A DNA stretch of 11,796 bases from Comamonadaceae bacterium (GTDB taxonomy: Bacteria > Pseudomonadota > Gammaproteobacteria > Burkholderiales > Burkholderiaceae_C), in NCBI GenBank assembly GCA_947371775.1, contig CANBQX010000051.1:1-11796 (forward strand), read 5' to 3'. The position numbers were made by a program, and so were the translations under genes. The notes under the pieces are model-generated. The model worked only from the letters and a program-made list of their open reading frames with translations, was not told the DNA's origin and did not search any database. Numbering within the stretch: position 1 is the first letter of the stretch; each line of letters opens with the position of its first letter. This document shows positions 1 to 6,405 of this stretch, piece by piece.

Positions 1-119
1 TCGCCAGGCACCACGTACTGCAAAGCCGCCTGCCCCACCAGCGTTTTGAGTTCGTCTTGGGTCAGCGCGCTACTTTGTGAAACAGTTTGCACAGGTGTTT
101 GTGGATTGGTGGTGTTCAT
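1..119 (-). CDS. rpiA: Ribose-5-phosphate isomerase A, N-terminal fragment (cut by window edge)
   Basis: The minus strand opens with an ATG at 119-117 and stays open to the window edge, giving 39 complete codons. The protein starts MNTTNPQTPVQ, and a segment reading LTQDELKTLVGQAALQYVVPG follows about 18 residues in. That segment matches the start of RpiA as I recall it from Betaproteobacteria, where the phosphate-binding G-x-G-T-G-S-T motif comes next and would lie outside the window. RpiA interconverts ribose 5-phosphate and ribulose 5-phosphate in the cytoplasmic pentose phosphate pathway, supplying ribose for nucleotides. It is divergent from pyrD, another nucleotide-supply gene, which fits. 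The first 18 or so residues are polar (N, T, Q, S) and probably a lineage-specific extension; a later start is possible. Identification rests on a short segment. Confidence 0.8.
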   Translation of the reverse strand, partial: MNTTNPQTPVQTVSQSSALTQDELKTLVGQAALQYVVPG

Positions 120-167
120 CTGGGAAAATCGGCGTTATTGTGAAAAGAATGTAACTGGAATTATCCG
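120..167. promoter_or_regulatory. Divergent rpiA/pyrD intergenic control region
   Basis: These 48 bp separate the two divergent start codons and are clearly more AT-rich than the flanking genes, so both promoters must lie here or extend into the opposite coding sequence. I see no confident sigma-70 pair. A TTGTGA at 138-143 resembles a -35 box on the plus strand, but nothing good follows at the right distance before the pyrD ATG. On the minus strand TACATT is a fair -10 look-alike without a clear -35. No strong Shine-Dalgarno sequence precedes pyrD. The function is inferred from gene orientation only. Confidence 0.4.
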
Positions 168-1262
168 ATGTCTCTTGTGCCCTACGGCCTGGTCCGCCCC
201 TTTTTATTCCGCATGGACCCGGAAGCCGCCCACGACCTCACGCTCAATGCGGTGGCCCGCACGCAGGGCACTGTGCTGGCAAAACTCTATGCGCAGCCGC
301 AGGTGCATGACCCGGTCACGCTCGCAGGGCTGCGCTTTCCCAACCGGGTGGGCTTGGCTGCAGGCTTGGACAAGAACGCCCGCTGCATTGACGGCTTGGG
401 TGCCATGGGTTTTGGCTTTGTCGAGGTCGGCACGGTCACGCCGCTGGCCCAAAGCGGCAACCCCAAACCGCGCATGTTCCGCCTGCCCGATGCGCAGGCC
501 TTGATCAACCGCCTGGGCTTTAACAACCAGGGTCTGGACGCTTTTGTGGCCAATGTGCAGCGCTCGGCCCTGCGGCGCGCACACACCCCGGGCCTGCTGC
601 TCGGCCTGAACATTGGTAAAAACGCCGCCACGCCGATGGAGCGCGCCACCGACGACTACCTCGCCTGTCTGGAAGGCGTCTACCCCCATGCCGACTATGT
701 GACCATCAACATCTCCAGCCCCAACACCAAAAACCTGCGTGCGCTGCAAAGCGACGAGGCGCTAGATGGCCTGCTGGGTGCTTTGGCACAGCGTCGCCAA
801 GAGCTCGCACAGCAATATGTCCGCACGGACGCGCAGGGCCAGCGCAGGCCCAAACACGTGCCCTTGTTTTTGAAAATTGCTCCCGACCTGGACGCGGAGC
901 AAATTGCCGCCATTGCCGCCACGCTGCAACGCCACCAGATGGACGGCGTGGTTGCCACCAACACCACGCTGGCGCGCGAGGCGGTGCAATGGCTGCCCCA
1001 CTCCAACGAAGCAGGTGGCCTGTCGGGCGCGCCGGTGCGCGACATGAGCCGCCAGGTGATACGGGGTCTGCGCAGCGCGCTGGGGCCGGACTTTCCCATC
1101 ATCGGCGTGGGTGGTGTGCAGAGCGGCGCCGACGCGGTAGGCCACCTGGAAGCAGGGGCCAACCTGGTGCAGATTTACACCGGCCTGATTTACCGGGGCC
1201 CTGCCTTGGTACGGGACGTCGCTTTGGCGCTGAAGCAGACGAGCAAGCCGCTCAGCGCTTGA
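168..1262 (+). CDS. pyrD: Dihydroorotate dehydrogenase (quinone), class 2
   Basis: This 364-residue protein oxidises dihydroorotate to orotate with FMN and passes electrons to membrane quinones, the fourth step of pyrimidine synthesis. The N-terminal helices (about residues 1-40, with LVPYGLVRPFLFRMDPEAAH) are the class 2 membrane/quinone-tunnel extension. The barrel shows the FMN-region motif GLAAGLDKN at 62-70, INRLGFNN at 113-120, LNIGKN at 147-152, and NISSPNT at 181-187 carrying the class 2 catalytic serine. KIAPD lies at 236-240, ATNTT at 263-267, GLSGAP at 284-289, GVGGVQSGADA at 313-323 and YTGLIYRGP at 337-345, which bind FMN phosphate. The length is slightly above the roughly 336 residues of the E. 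coli enzyme. The ATG at 168 gives a complete N-terminus. The gene ends inside the stop end of the convergent binding-protein gene. Confidence 0.97.
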   Translation: MSLVPYGLVRPFLFRMDPEAAHDLTLNAVARTQGTVLAKLYAQPQVHDPVTLAGLRFPNRVGLAAGLDKNARCIDGLGAMGFGFVEVGTVTPLAQSGNPKPRMFRLPDAQALINRLGFNNQGLDAFVANVQRSALRRAHTPGLLLGLNIGKNAATPMERATDDYLACLEGVYPHADYVTINISSPNTKNLRALQSDEALDGLLGALAQRRQELAQQYVRTDAQGQRRPKHVPLFLKIAPDLDAEQIAAIAATLQRHQMDGVVATNTTLAREAVQWLPHSNEAGGLSGAPVRDMSRQVIRGLRSALGPDFPIIGVGGVQSGADAVGHLEAGANLVQIYTGLIYRGPALVRDVALALKQTSKPLSA

Positions 1263-2364
1263 ATTTGCCGTTGGCGGTAACGACAGAAAGATCTGAAAAC
1301 ACCAGTCCTGTGTGGTTTTGCTTGGAGTAGTTGATCACCAGTCCGCCAATATCAAAGTTCTGCAGCCCCTCGAGAGCCGCTTGAATTTTGCTCGGCGACG
1401 GCTTTTTGCCTGCCCGACGTATCGCTTCCACCAGCACTTTGGCAGAGGCAAAACCTTCCAGCATGGCCGGGCTGATTTCCCCGGTGCCCTTGGCAGTGGA
1501 CAAAGCCTGTGCCTGGGCCACCAGGGGGTAAGACGAGGCGCGCTCCGACGGAAACACCTGTGTCACGATCAGGCCCTGCGCGTTGGCCCCCAAGAGTTTG
1601 ATAAAGCCACTTGATGCGTTGTTGGACAAGGTCGCAAACTGGGCCTGCACACCCGCGGCCCGAAACGCTGCAATGCCATCCACCACCGCTTGGCCCGAGC
1701 CCAGAATGAAAATTGTCTGCGCATGGGCTGGCAATGTGCGCGCCACGATCGGGCCGAAATCGGGCTTTTTGCGGTCAAACTTTTCCTGAAACACGGGCGC
1801 CAGTTTGGCGGCTTCAAAGCCCTTGAGCGCCCCTGCCAAGCCGTCGGTGCCAAAGCTGTCGTCCACGTACACCAAGCCAATGCGCGAATACCCCATGGCC
1901 AGCAGTTGGGCAATGCCTTTTTCCGCTTCGCGCTGGTAGGGCGCGCGCACATTGAACACATGCTTTAGAACCGGCTCGTGCAGCACCATGGCGCCGGTCG
2001 ACGGGCCCACCAAAGGCACACCGTATTGTTCTAACAAGGGCAATATGGCCAAGTTGTGCGGCGTTCCGCGGGTGAGGAACAGGGCGACCACCTTGTGCTC
2101 CTCGATCAGCTTGCGCGCATTGGCGGCAGCCTGGTCGGGCTCAAATTGATCGTCCAAAGAAATCAGTTCAATGGTTTGTCCATTGACGCCGCCCTTGGCA
2201 TTGACATCGTCGATGTACAACTTGGCGCCGGCAGTTGCCTCTTTGACGGTCGCACTCACCGTGCCGCTAAAACCGGCCGTCTGGCCGACGCGAATTTGGG
2301 CCGTACAGGCAGACGCAACACACAGTGCCGTCAGCAAAACACACCATCGGTAGCACTTTTTCAT
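1252..2364 (-). CDS. Orphan periplasmic ABC-type substrate-binding protein (LivJ/Peripla_BP_6-like)
   Basis: The 370-residue product begins with a signal peptide: MKKCYRW, a hydrophobic stretch VLLTALCVASA, then CTAQ, with likely signal peptidase I cleavage before or near QIRVGQ. The mature part has the type 1 periplasmic binding fold of the branched-chain amino acid/amide family: an opening beta strand with GFSGTVS, AGAKLYIDDVNAKGGVNGQ (about residues 45-63), a QAAANARKLIEEHKVVA helix-strand, VPLVGPSTGA in the first lobe, and RIGLVYVDDSFGTDGL in the second. Such proteins capture small ligands in the periplasm. No permease or ATPase gene is adjacent, so the ligand and partner cannot be inferred; it may serve a distant transporter or a sensor kinase. 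GGGGGA six bases upstream supports the ATG at 2364. The last 11 bp overlap the end of pyrD. Confidence 0.85.
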   Translation of the reverse strand: MKKCYRWCVLLTALCVASACTAQIRVGQTAGFSGTVSATVKEATAGAKLYIDDVNAKGGVNGQTIELISLDDQFEPDQAAANARKLIEEHKVVALFLTRGTPHNLAILPLLEQYGVPLVGPSTGAMVLHEPVLKHVFNVRAPYQREAEKGIAQLLAMGYSRIGLVYVDDSFGTDGLAGALKGFEAAKLAPVFQEKFDRKKPDFGPIVARTLPAHAQTIFILGSGQAVVDGIAAFRAAGVQAQFATLSNNASSGFIKLLGANAQGLIVTQVFPSERASSYPLVAQAQALSTAKGTGEISPAMLEGFASAKVLVEAIRRAGKKPSPSKIQAALEGLQNFDIGGLVINYSKQNHTGLVFSDLSVVTANGKFKR

Positions 2365-2609
2365 GGACGTTCCCCCATCAGCGATCAGGCCAAAAACAGC
2401 AGTGTCAGGCGATAGCCCCGCGCACTACGAACCCCTTCGAATTGCGAGACCCTCAGCAAGAAAGCAAGCACGCTACTACTTAGTGCACCTTACCGCCTTC
2501 ACACCCACAATGTTTCAAAAAGTTAACCATTGTATTAATGAAATTTGTGTTGTTTAGGCAATTTGTTATGCGCAGTTGAATTGCGCGCCTGCGCCAGTCC
2601 AAGCGCAAT
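2365..2609 (-). promoter_or_regulatory. Non-coding upstream region of the binding-protein gene
   Basis: Most of the 295-bp gap between def and the binding-protein gene lies here, and I find no convincing coding sequence in it. The stretch about 2505-2570 is strikingly AT-rich for this genome. On the minus strand it contains TACAAT (2534-2529), which differs from the -10 consensus at one base, but no good -35 lies 16-18 bp upstream. If used, it would give a leader of roughly 155 nt. A small inverted repeat, GCGCA-7-TGCGC, lies at 2570-2586. The promoter role is inferred from base composition and orientation. Confidence 0.35.
2371..2376 (-). promoter_or_regulatory. Ribosome binding site of the binding-protein gene
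   Basis: On the minus strand GGGGGA is followed by six bases (ACGTCC) and the ATG at 2364-2362. This purine-rich block at the right spacing fixes the start at the residue that begins the signal peptide. Confidence 0.6.
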
Positions 2610-2640
2610 GCCCGTCCGATAGAACCTCATCGGAATGGGC
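2610..2640 (-). terminator. def: Stem-loop 20 bp past def, possible terminator or 3' end hairpin
   Basis: Two nested inverted repeats face each other: GCCC (2610-2613) with GGGC (2637-2640), and TCCGAT (2615-2620) with ATCGGA (2629-2634). They enclose an 8-base loop, with a small asymmetric internal loop between the two stems, giving about ten paired bases. It starts 19 bp after the def stop, where an operon end is expected. No run of U follows on the minus strand, so it is not a textbook intrinsic terminator. It could be an imperfect one, a Rho-associated end, or a 3' stabilising hairpin. Confidence 0.4.
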
Positions 2641-2659
2641 TTGCCGGGTCGCTCAAGCC

Positions 2660-3199
2660 CTAGTCGTCTTGCGCGGCCGCAATGCCAGGAAACAAGACCT
2701 CGGTGAAGCCGAATTGGCTCATATCGCTCATGCGCATGGGGTAGAGCTTGCCCCACAGGTGGTCGCACTCGTGCTGCACCACGCGGGCATGGAAGCCCTC
2801 GACACTGCGGTCAATCGGGTCACCGAATTGGTCGAAACCGGTGTAGCGGATGTGCGACCAGCGCGGTACGACACCTCGCATGCCGGGCACGGAAAGACAG
2901 CCTTCCCAGTCGTCTTCGGTCACATCCGACAAAGGCGTGATCACCGGGTTGACCAGCACCGTGGGCGGCACGATGGGGCGGTCGGGGTAGCGGGGGTTGC
3001 GCGCATGAGAACCAAAGATCACGACTTGCAAGTCCACGCCGATTTGCGGTGCGGCCAGCCCGGCCCCATTGGCCGCACGCATGGTGTCCAGCAGGTCCGT
3101 GACCAGCAGGTGCAAGGCATCGGTATCGAAGGCCGACACCGGCTGTGCCGTGCGCAGCAAGCGGACGTCGCCCATTTTCAGAATCTCGCGCACAGTCAT
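2660..3199 (-). CDS. def: Peptide deformylase
   Basis: This 179-residue metalloenzyme removes the formyl group from the N-terminal methionine of nascent proteins at the ribosome. All three family motifs are intact: GAGLAAPQIG at 45-54 (motif 1), EGCLS at 99-103 with metal ligand Cys101 (motif 2), and HECDH at 143-147 with metal ligands His143 and His147 and catalytic Glu144 (motif 3). The length is normal for the family. The ATG at 3199 overlaps the ligA stop in an ATGA, and a GGAGGAG Shine-Dalgarno within the end of ligA supports this start, so translation is probably coupled to ligA. No methionyl-tRNA formyltransferase gene (fmt) lies beside it, unlike the classic def-fmt pair, so it may be a second deformylase in the genome. 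Confidence 0.96.
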   Translation of the reverse strand: MTVREILKMGDVRLLRTAQPVSAFDTDALHLLVTDLLDTMRAANGAGLAAPQIGVDLQVVIFGSHARNPRYPDRPIVPPTVLVNPVITPLSDVTEDDWEGCLSVPGMRGVVPRWSHIRYTGFDQFGDPIDRSVEGFHARVVQHECDHLWGKLYPMRMSDMSQFGFTEVLFPGIAAAQDD

Positions 3200-5292
3200 G
3201 CCTGCTCCTCCAGCATCTGGCGCAAGGCGGTCTCGTCAATCACCGCCACACCGAGTTCGCGGGCCCGGTCGAGCTTGCTGCCCGCCTCCGATCCCGCCAG
3301 CACATAGCTGGTTTTCTTGCTGACCGAGCCCGACACCTTGGCGCCGGCGGCCTCGATCAAATCTTTGGCGGCGTCGCGCCCCAGCGTGGGCAAGGTGCCG
3401 GTGATGACAAAGGTCAAACCCGCCAGCGGTTTGGGTGCGTCACTGGCAGCCTCGAGGGCCGGCCAATGGATGCCGCAGGCCCGCAATTGCTCTACCACCT
3501 CGCGGTTGTGGGCCTGGTCAAAAAAGGTGCGTATGCTTTGCGCCACTGTGGGGCCCACATCGTTCACTTCGAGCAGCTGCTCCAGCGTGGCGTCCATGAT
3601 GGCGTCGATCTGGCCAAAGTGGCGCGCCAGCGCCTTAGCGGTGGCCTCGCCCACATGGCGGATGCCCAGGCCAAACAAAAAGCGGGGCAAGGTCGTCTCT
3701 TTGGACTTTTCTAAGGCATTCACCACGTTCTGCGCGGACTTGTCGGCCATGCGCTCCAGCGCGGCCAGGGCGGTAAAACCCAGGCGGTACAGGTCTGGCA
3801 GGGTGTGGATCAAGCCGGCGTCTACCAACTGGTCCACCAGCTTTTCGCCCAGTCCTTCGACCTCCACGGCGCGGCGCTGCGCAAAATGCAGAATCGCTTG
3901 TTTGCGCTGGGCGCTGCAAAACAGGCCCCCGGTGCAGCGGTAGTCGGCCTCGTCCTCTTCGCGCACCGCCACCGAGCCACACACCGGGCAGACATGGGGC
4001 ATGGTGAACAGGCTGCCGCGCTGTGCCGAGGCCAAACTCTCGGGCACCACCGCCACCACCTCCGGAATCACGTCACCGGCGCGGCGCACGATCACCGTGT
4101 CGCCGACACGCACATCTTTGCGCCTGGCCTCGTCTTCGTTGTGCAAGGTGGCGTTGGTCACCGTGACGCCGCCCACGAACACCGGCGCCAGCTTGGCCAC
4201 CGGCGTCAGCTTGCCGGTGCGCCCCACTTGCACGTCAATAGCCAACACGGTGGTCAATTGCTCTTGCGCCGGGTATTTGTGCGCCACCGCCCAGCGCGGT
4301 TCCCGGCTCACAAAGCCCAGGCGCTGCTGCAAGGCCAACTTATTGACCTTGTAGACCACACCATCAATATCGTAGGGCAGCGTGTCGCGCAAGCCACCGA
4401 TGCGCTGGTGAAACTCGACCAGCCCTTGTGCGCCCAGCGCGGTAGCGGTGAGATCCGCCACCGGAAAGCCCCAGGCCTTAAGCGCCAGCAGCAGTTCATG
4501 GTGGGTTGCGACGTCCAGGCCGCCGCGCACCTCGCCCACGCCATAGGCAAAAAAGCTCAAGGGCCGCGCAGCGGCAATGGCAGGGTCAAGTTGGCGTACC
4601 GCGCCAGCAGCGGCATTGCGGGGGTTGACGAAGGTTTTCTCGCCCCGCTCCCCCTGCGCAATGCGCTCGCGCTGGCGTTCGTTCAAGGCCTCGAAATCGT
4701 CGCGGCGCATGTAGACCTCGCCCCGTACTTCCAATATCGCGGGCACCGGCAAGGCGCTGGATGCCCGCAGCCTGAGCGGTATCTGCCCAATCGTTCGGAT
4801 GTTTTGCGTGACGTCTTCGCCGTACTCGCCGTCGCCCCGTGTGGCGGCTTGCAGCAGGATGCCTGCCTCATAGCGCAGGTTCATCGCCAGGCCGTCAAAC
4901 TTCAGCTCCGTCACGTACTCCACCTGCGTGGCGTCCGGCTCAAGCTCCAGCTCTTTGCGCACCCGCGTGTCAAAGGCTTGCGCGCCGCTGGACTCGGTGT
5001 CCGTCTCGGTGCGGATGCTGAGCATGGGTACCGCATGGCGCACGGTGTCAAACCCGTCCAAGGGCTTGCCGCCCACACGTTGCGTGGGCGAATCAGGCCT
5101 GCGCCATTGGGGGTGCGCCGCCTCTAGCGCCTGCAGCTCCTGAAACCATTGGTCGTAAACCGCATCGGGCACTTCGGGGGCGTCCAGCACATAGTACTGG
5201 TGCGCATGGTGTTGCAGCACATCGCACAGCTGCGCCATGCGCTGCTGCTTGGCATCGAGACGGGGCGCGGAAAAGAGATCAGATGTGTGCAT
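3196..5292 (-). CDS. ligA: NAD-dependent DNA ligase
   Basis: The 698-residue enzyme seals nicks between Okazaki fragments and in repair, using NAD+. Domain Ia near the N-terminus carries HHAHQYYVLDAPEVPDAVYD (about 28-47), the NMN-binding part. The adenylation domain has KFDG at 131-134 with the AMP-accepting Lys131, TRGDGEYGEDVT at 151-162, EVRGEVY at 188-194, and DIDGVVYKVN at 308-317. An OB fold follows (VGRTGKLTPVA at 356-366), then a four-cysteine zinc finger (Cys435, 438, 453, 459), helix-hairpin-helix repeats (about 470-610) and a C-terminal BRCT domain (about 620-698, with FVITGTL). The frame stays open upstream to 5586, but that part overlaps zipA and resembles no ligase. The ATG at 5292 (MHTSDLFSAP) gives the expected N-terminus, though its Shine-Dalgarno is weak. 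The stop overlaps the def start by 4 bp. Confidence 0.96.
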   Translation of the reverse strand: MHTSDLFSAPRLDAKQQRMAQLCDVLQHHAHQYYVLDAPEVPDAVYDQWFQELQALEAAHPQWRRPDSPTQRVGGKPLDGFDTVRHAVPMLSIRTETDTESSGAQAFDTRVRKELELEPDATQVEYVTELKFDGLAMNLRYEAGILLQAATRGDGEYGEDVTQNIRTIGQIPLRLRASSALPVPAILEVRGEVYMRRDDFEALNERQRERIAQGERGEKTFVNPRNAAAGAVRQLDPAIAAARPLSFFAYGVGEVRGGLDVATHHELLLALKAWGFPVADLTATALGAQGLVEFHQRIGGLRDTLPYDIDGVVYKVNKLALQQRLGFVSREPRWAVAHKYPAQEQLTTVLAIDVQVGRTGKLTPVAKLAPVFVGGVTVTNATLHNEDEARRKDVRVGDTVIVRRAGDVIPEVVAVVPESLASAQRGSLFTMPHVCPVCGSVAVREEDEADYRCTGGLFCSAQRKQAILHFAQRRAVEVEGLGEKLVDQLVDAGLIHTLPDLYRLGFTALAALERMADKSAQNVVNALEKSKETTLPRFLFGLGIRHVGEATAKALARHFGQIDAIMDATLEQLLEVNDVGPTVAQSIRTFFDQAHNREVVEQLRACGIHWPALEAASDAPKPLAGLTFVITGTLPTLGRDAAKDLIEAAGAKVSGSVSKKTSYVLAGSEAGSKLDRARELGVAVIDETALRQMLEEQA
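3205..3211 (-). promoter_or_regulatory. def: Strong ribosome binding site of def inside ligA
   Basis: On the minus strand GGAGGAG sits five bases before the def ATG and lies within the last codons of ligA. It is the strongest Shine-Dalgarno I found in the window and confirms the overlapping def start. Confidence 0.75.
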
Positions 5293-5362
5293 GGGCACCA
5301 GGGTCACAGAAACGAAACGCAAGCGTACCCGAAACGGGGCCGGGGGCGGCGGCGGCCGCAGA
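5293..5362 (-). other. GC-rich zipA-ligA spacer with inverted repeat
   Basis: The 70 bp between zipA and ligA are very GC-rich on the zipA side, with a GGC triplet run and a GCGGCCGC palindrome. GGCCG (5338-5342) and CGGCC (5353-5357) can form a 5-bp stem around a 10-base loop. On the ligA side the spacer is less structured and has no strong Shine-Dalgarno. It could damp read-through or translation between the two genes, but no U-tract follows and I would not call it a terminator. Confidence 0.3.
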
Positions 5363-6391
5363 TCAGGAGAACAGACGCCGCGCGAGTGCAGAGCCTGCGG
5401 CCACGTCGCGCTCGTCGAGCATGTCGTAGAGGCGCTGCAGCTCGTGGGCAATGCCTTCCAGCGCCTGGGGCGCCAGGGGCTGGCCGTTGTCATCGGTGAC
5501 GACGCCGTCCATGCTTTGGGCCATGGCTTGCGCGGCCTGGCACATGCGGGCAAAGGGCTGCTCGGCGCGGTCCACCTGGGGCACATCCAAATGCAAAATC
5601 AATTCGCGAATCGCAGACTGCGCCGGGTCTTCCGCCAGTGCGGCCTGGCTGTCAAAGGAGAGCGACAACACCGGCGGAGCGCCCTCTTGCGCCGCGGGCA
5701 AGACCATTCGCCCCGGGAGTTGGCCGGGCACAAAGCCTTGCTGGGCCGCCATTTGGTGCACATAGCCGGGGCTCCAGGAGGCATGCTTGGCCCGCAGGTT
5801 CAGGCCCAGCTGCGCATCGTGGGCACTGGCAAAGTTGTCCAGCTCGCGGGCACGGGCTACCTCGTGGCGCATCTCGGGAAACTCGGGTGTCGCACCCAGA
5901 ACGTCGGCAAAGGCCTGCGTCTTGACTACAAATTCCGAGTATTCAATATCGTTGAGCGCACCGGTGCGGTTGGCCAACTGCACGCCCGCCTGGAACACGC
6001 TGTAGCGGGCCCCGGCCACCGGTGCCTCCCACTCCTGCAAATCAGAATTGAAACCTTCGATAGAAAAGGGCTTGGTGCCCACACGGCGGGTGCTGGGCAA
6101 TGCCGCCAGCGCTGCTTCACCCGCCACTTCTTCGGCCAGCGGGTCCAGGTTGATCGGGGCCACCGCATCGATCAGCGGGTCAATGTGCAAGCGCCGCAGC
6201 GGATGCACATGCAGCTCCAGCGAGCCGAAGTTGGTTTCTTCAAATACCGGCTCGCTCTGTGGTGCCGTGGCAGGGGAACTTTCCTGGGCTTGTTTGGGGG
6301 TGTTGGCCCGTGCCGACCAGGCACTGTGAACTAGCAGGCCCAGCAAGACCAAGCCACCCAAAACGACCAAACCCAACTGAAAATTGCTCAT
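5363..6391 (-). CDS. zipA: ZipA-like cell division protein
   Basis: The 342-residue protein starts with a single N-terminal membrane anchor (about residues 5-25, LGLVVLGGLVLLGLLVHSAW), the layout of ZipA, which tethers FtsZ to the inner membrane. A short polar stretch follows (27-55, Ala/Thr/Pro/Gln). The C-terminal part, about 195-335, fits the ZipA FtsZ-binding domain: LNLRAKH, GRMVLPA, PPVLSLSFDSQAALAEDP, LILHLDVPQVDRAEQPFARM and a closing helix LEGIAHELQRLYDML. Residues 105-190 look folded (GARYSVFQAGVQLANRTG, NDIEYSEFVVKTQ) rather than the disordered Pro/Gln linker of the E. coli protein. The position directly after smc and before ligA matches the betaproteobacterial arrangement as I recall it and supports the name. 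Only 14 bp separate it from the smc stop, and no clear Shine-Dalgarno is visible, so translation may be coupled to smc. Confidence 0.82.
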   Translation of the reverse strand: MSNFQLGLVVLGGLVLLGLLVHSAWSARANTPKQAQESSPATAPQSEPVFEETNFGSLELHVHPLRRLHIDPLIDAVAPINLDPLAEEVAGEAALAALPSTRRVGTKPFSIEGFNSDLQEWEAPVAGARYSVFQAGVQLANRTGALNDIEYSEFVVKTQAFADVLGATPEFPEMRHEVARARELDNFASAHDAQLGLNLRAKHASWSPGYVHQMAAQQGFVPGQLPGRMVLPAAQEGAPPVLSLSFDSQAALAEDPAQSAIRELILHLDVPQVDRAEQPFARMCQAAQAMAQSMDGVVTDDNGQPLAPQALEGIAHELQRLYDMLDERDVAAGSALARRLFS

Positions 6392-6405
6392 GGAAGGATC
6401 TTAAT

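Noticed and set aside
46..504. 152-codon plus-strand frame overlapping rpiA start and pyrD
   Set aside because: It overlaps pyrD in another frame and rpiA in antisense. Its Arg/Ser/Trp-rich translation has no similarity I recognise.
2305..2309. Possible lipobox at Cys20 of the binding protein
   Set aside because: The residues before Cys20 are Ala-Ser-Ala, lacking the Leu/Val/Ile expected at -3. A signal peptidase I site near CTAQ fits better.
2359..2557. Small plus-strand frame (64 codons) in the gap upstream of the binding-protein gene
   Set aside because: No ribosome binding site, an overlap with the binding protein's start, and no recognisable sequence; it is more likely promoter and leader DNA.
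3805..5127. Long plus-strand open frame of 440 codons opposite ligA
   Set aside because: It mirrors the high-GC codon pattern of ligA, resembles no known family, and the minus strand encodes a complete ligase with every motif intact.
5293..5586. N-terminal extension of the ligA frame up to 5586
   Set aside because: It overlaps the zipA 3' coding region, is Pro/Ser/Ala/Trp-rich, and is unlike any DNA ligase N-terminus. The ATG at 5292 gives the expected length.
5237..6334. 365-codon plus-strand frame opposite zipA
   Set aside because: It is an antisense shadow with Arg/Gly/His-rich composition; the opposite strand carries a membrane anchor followed by a ZipA-like domain in a conserved gene context.
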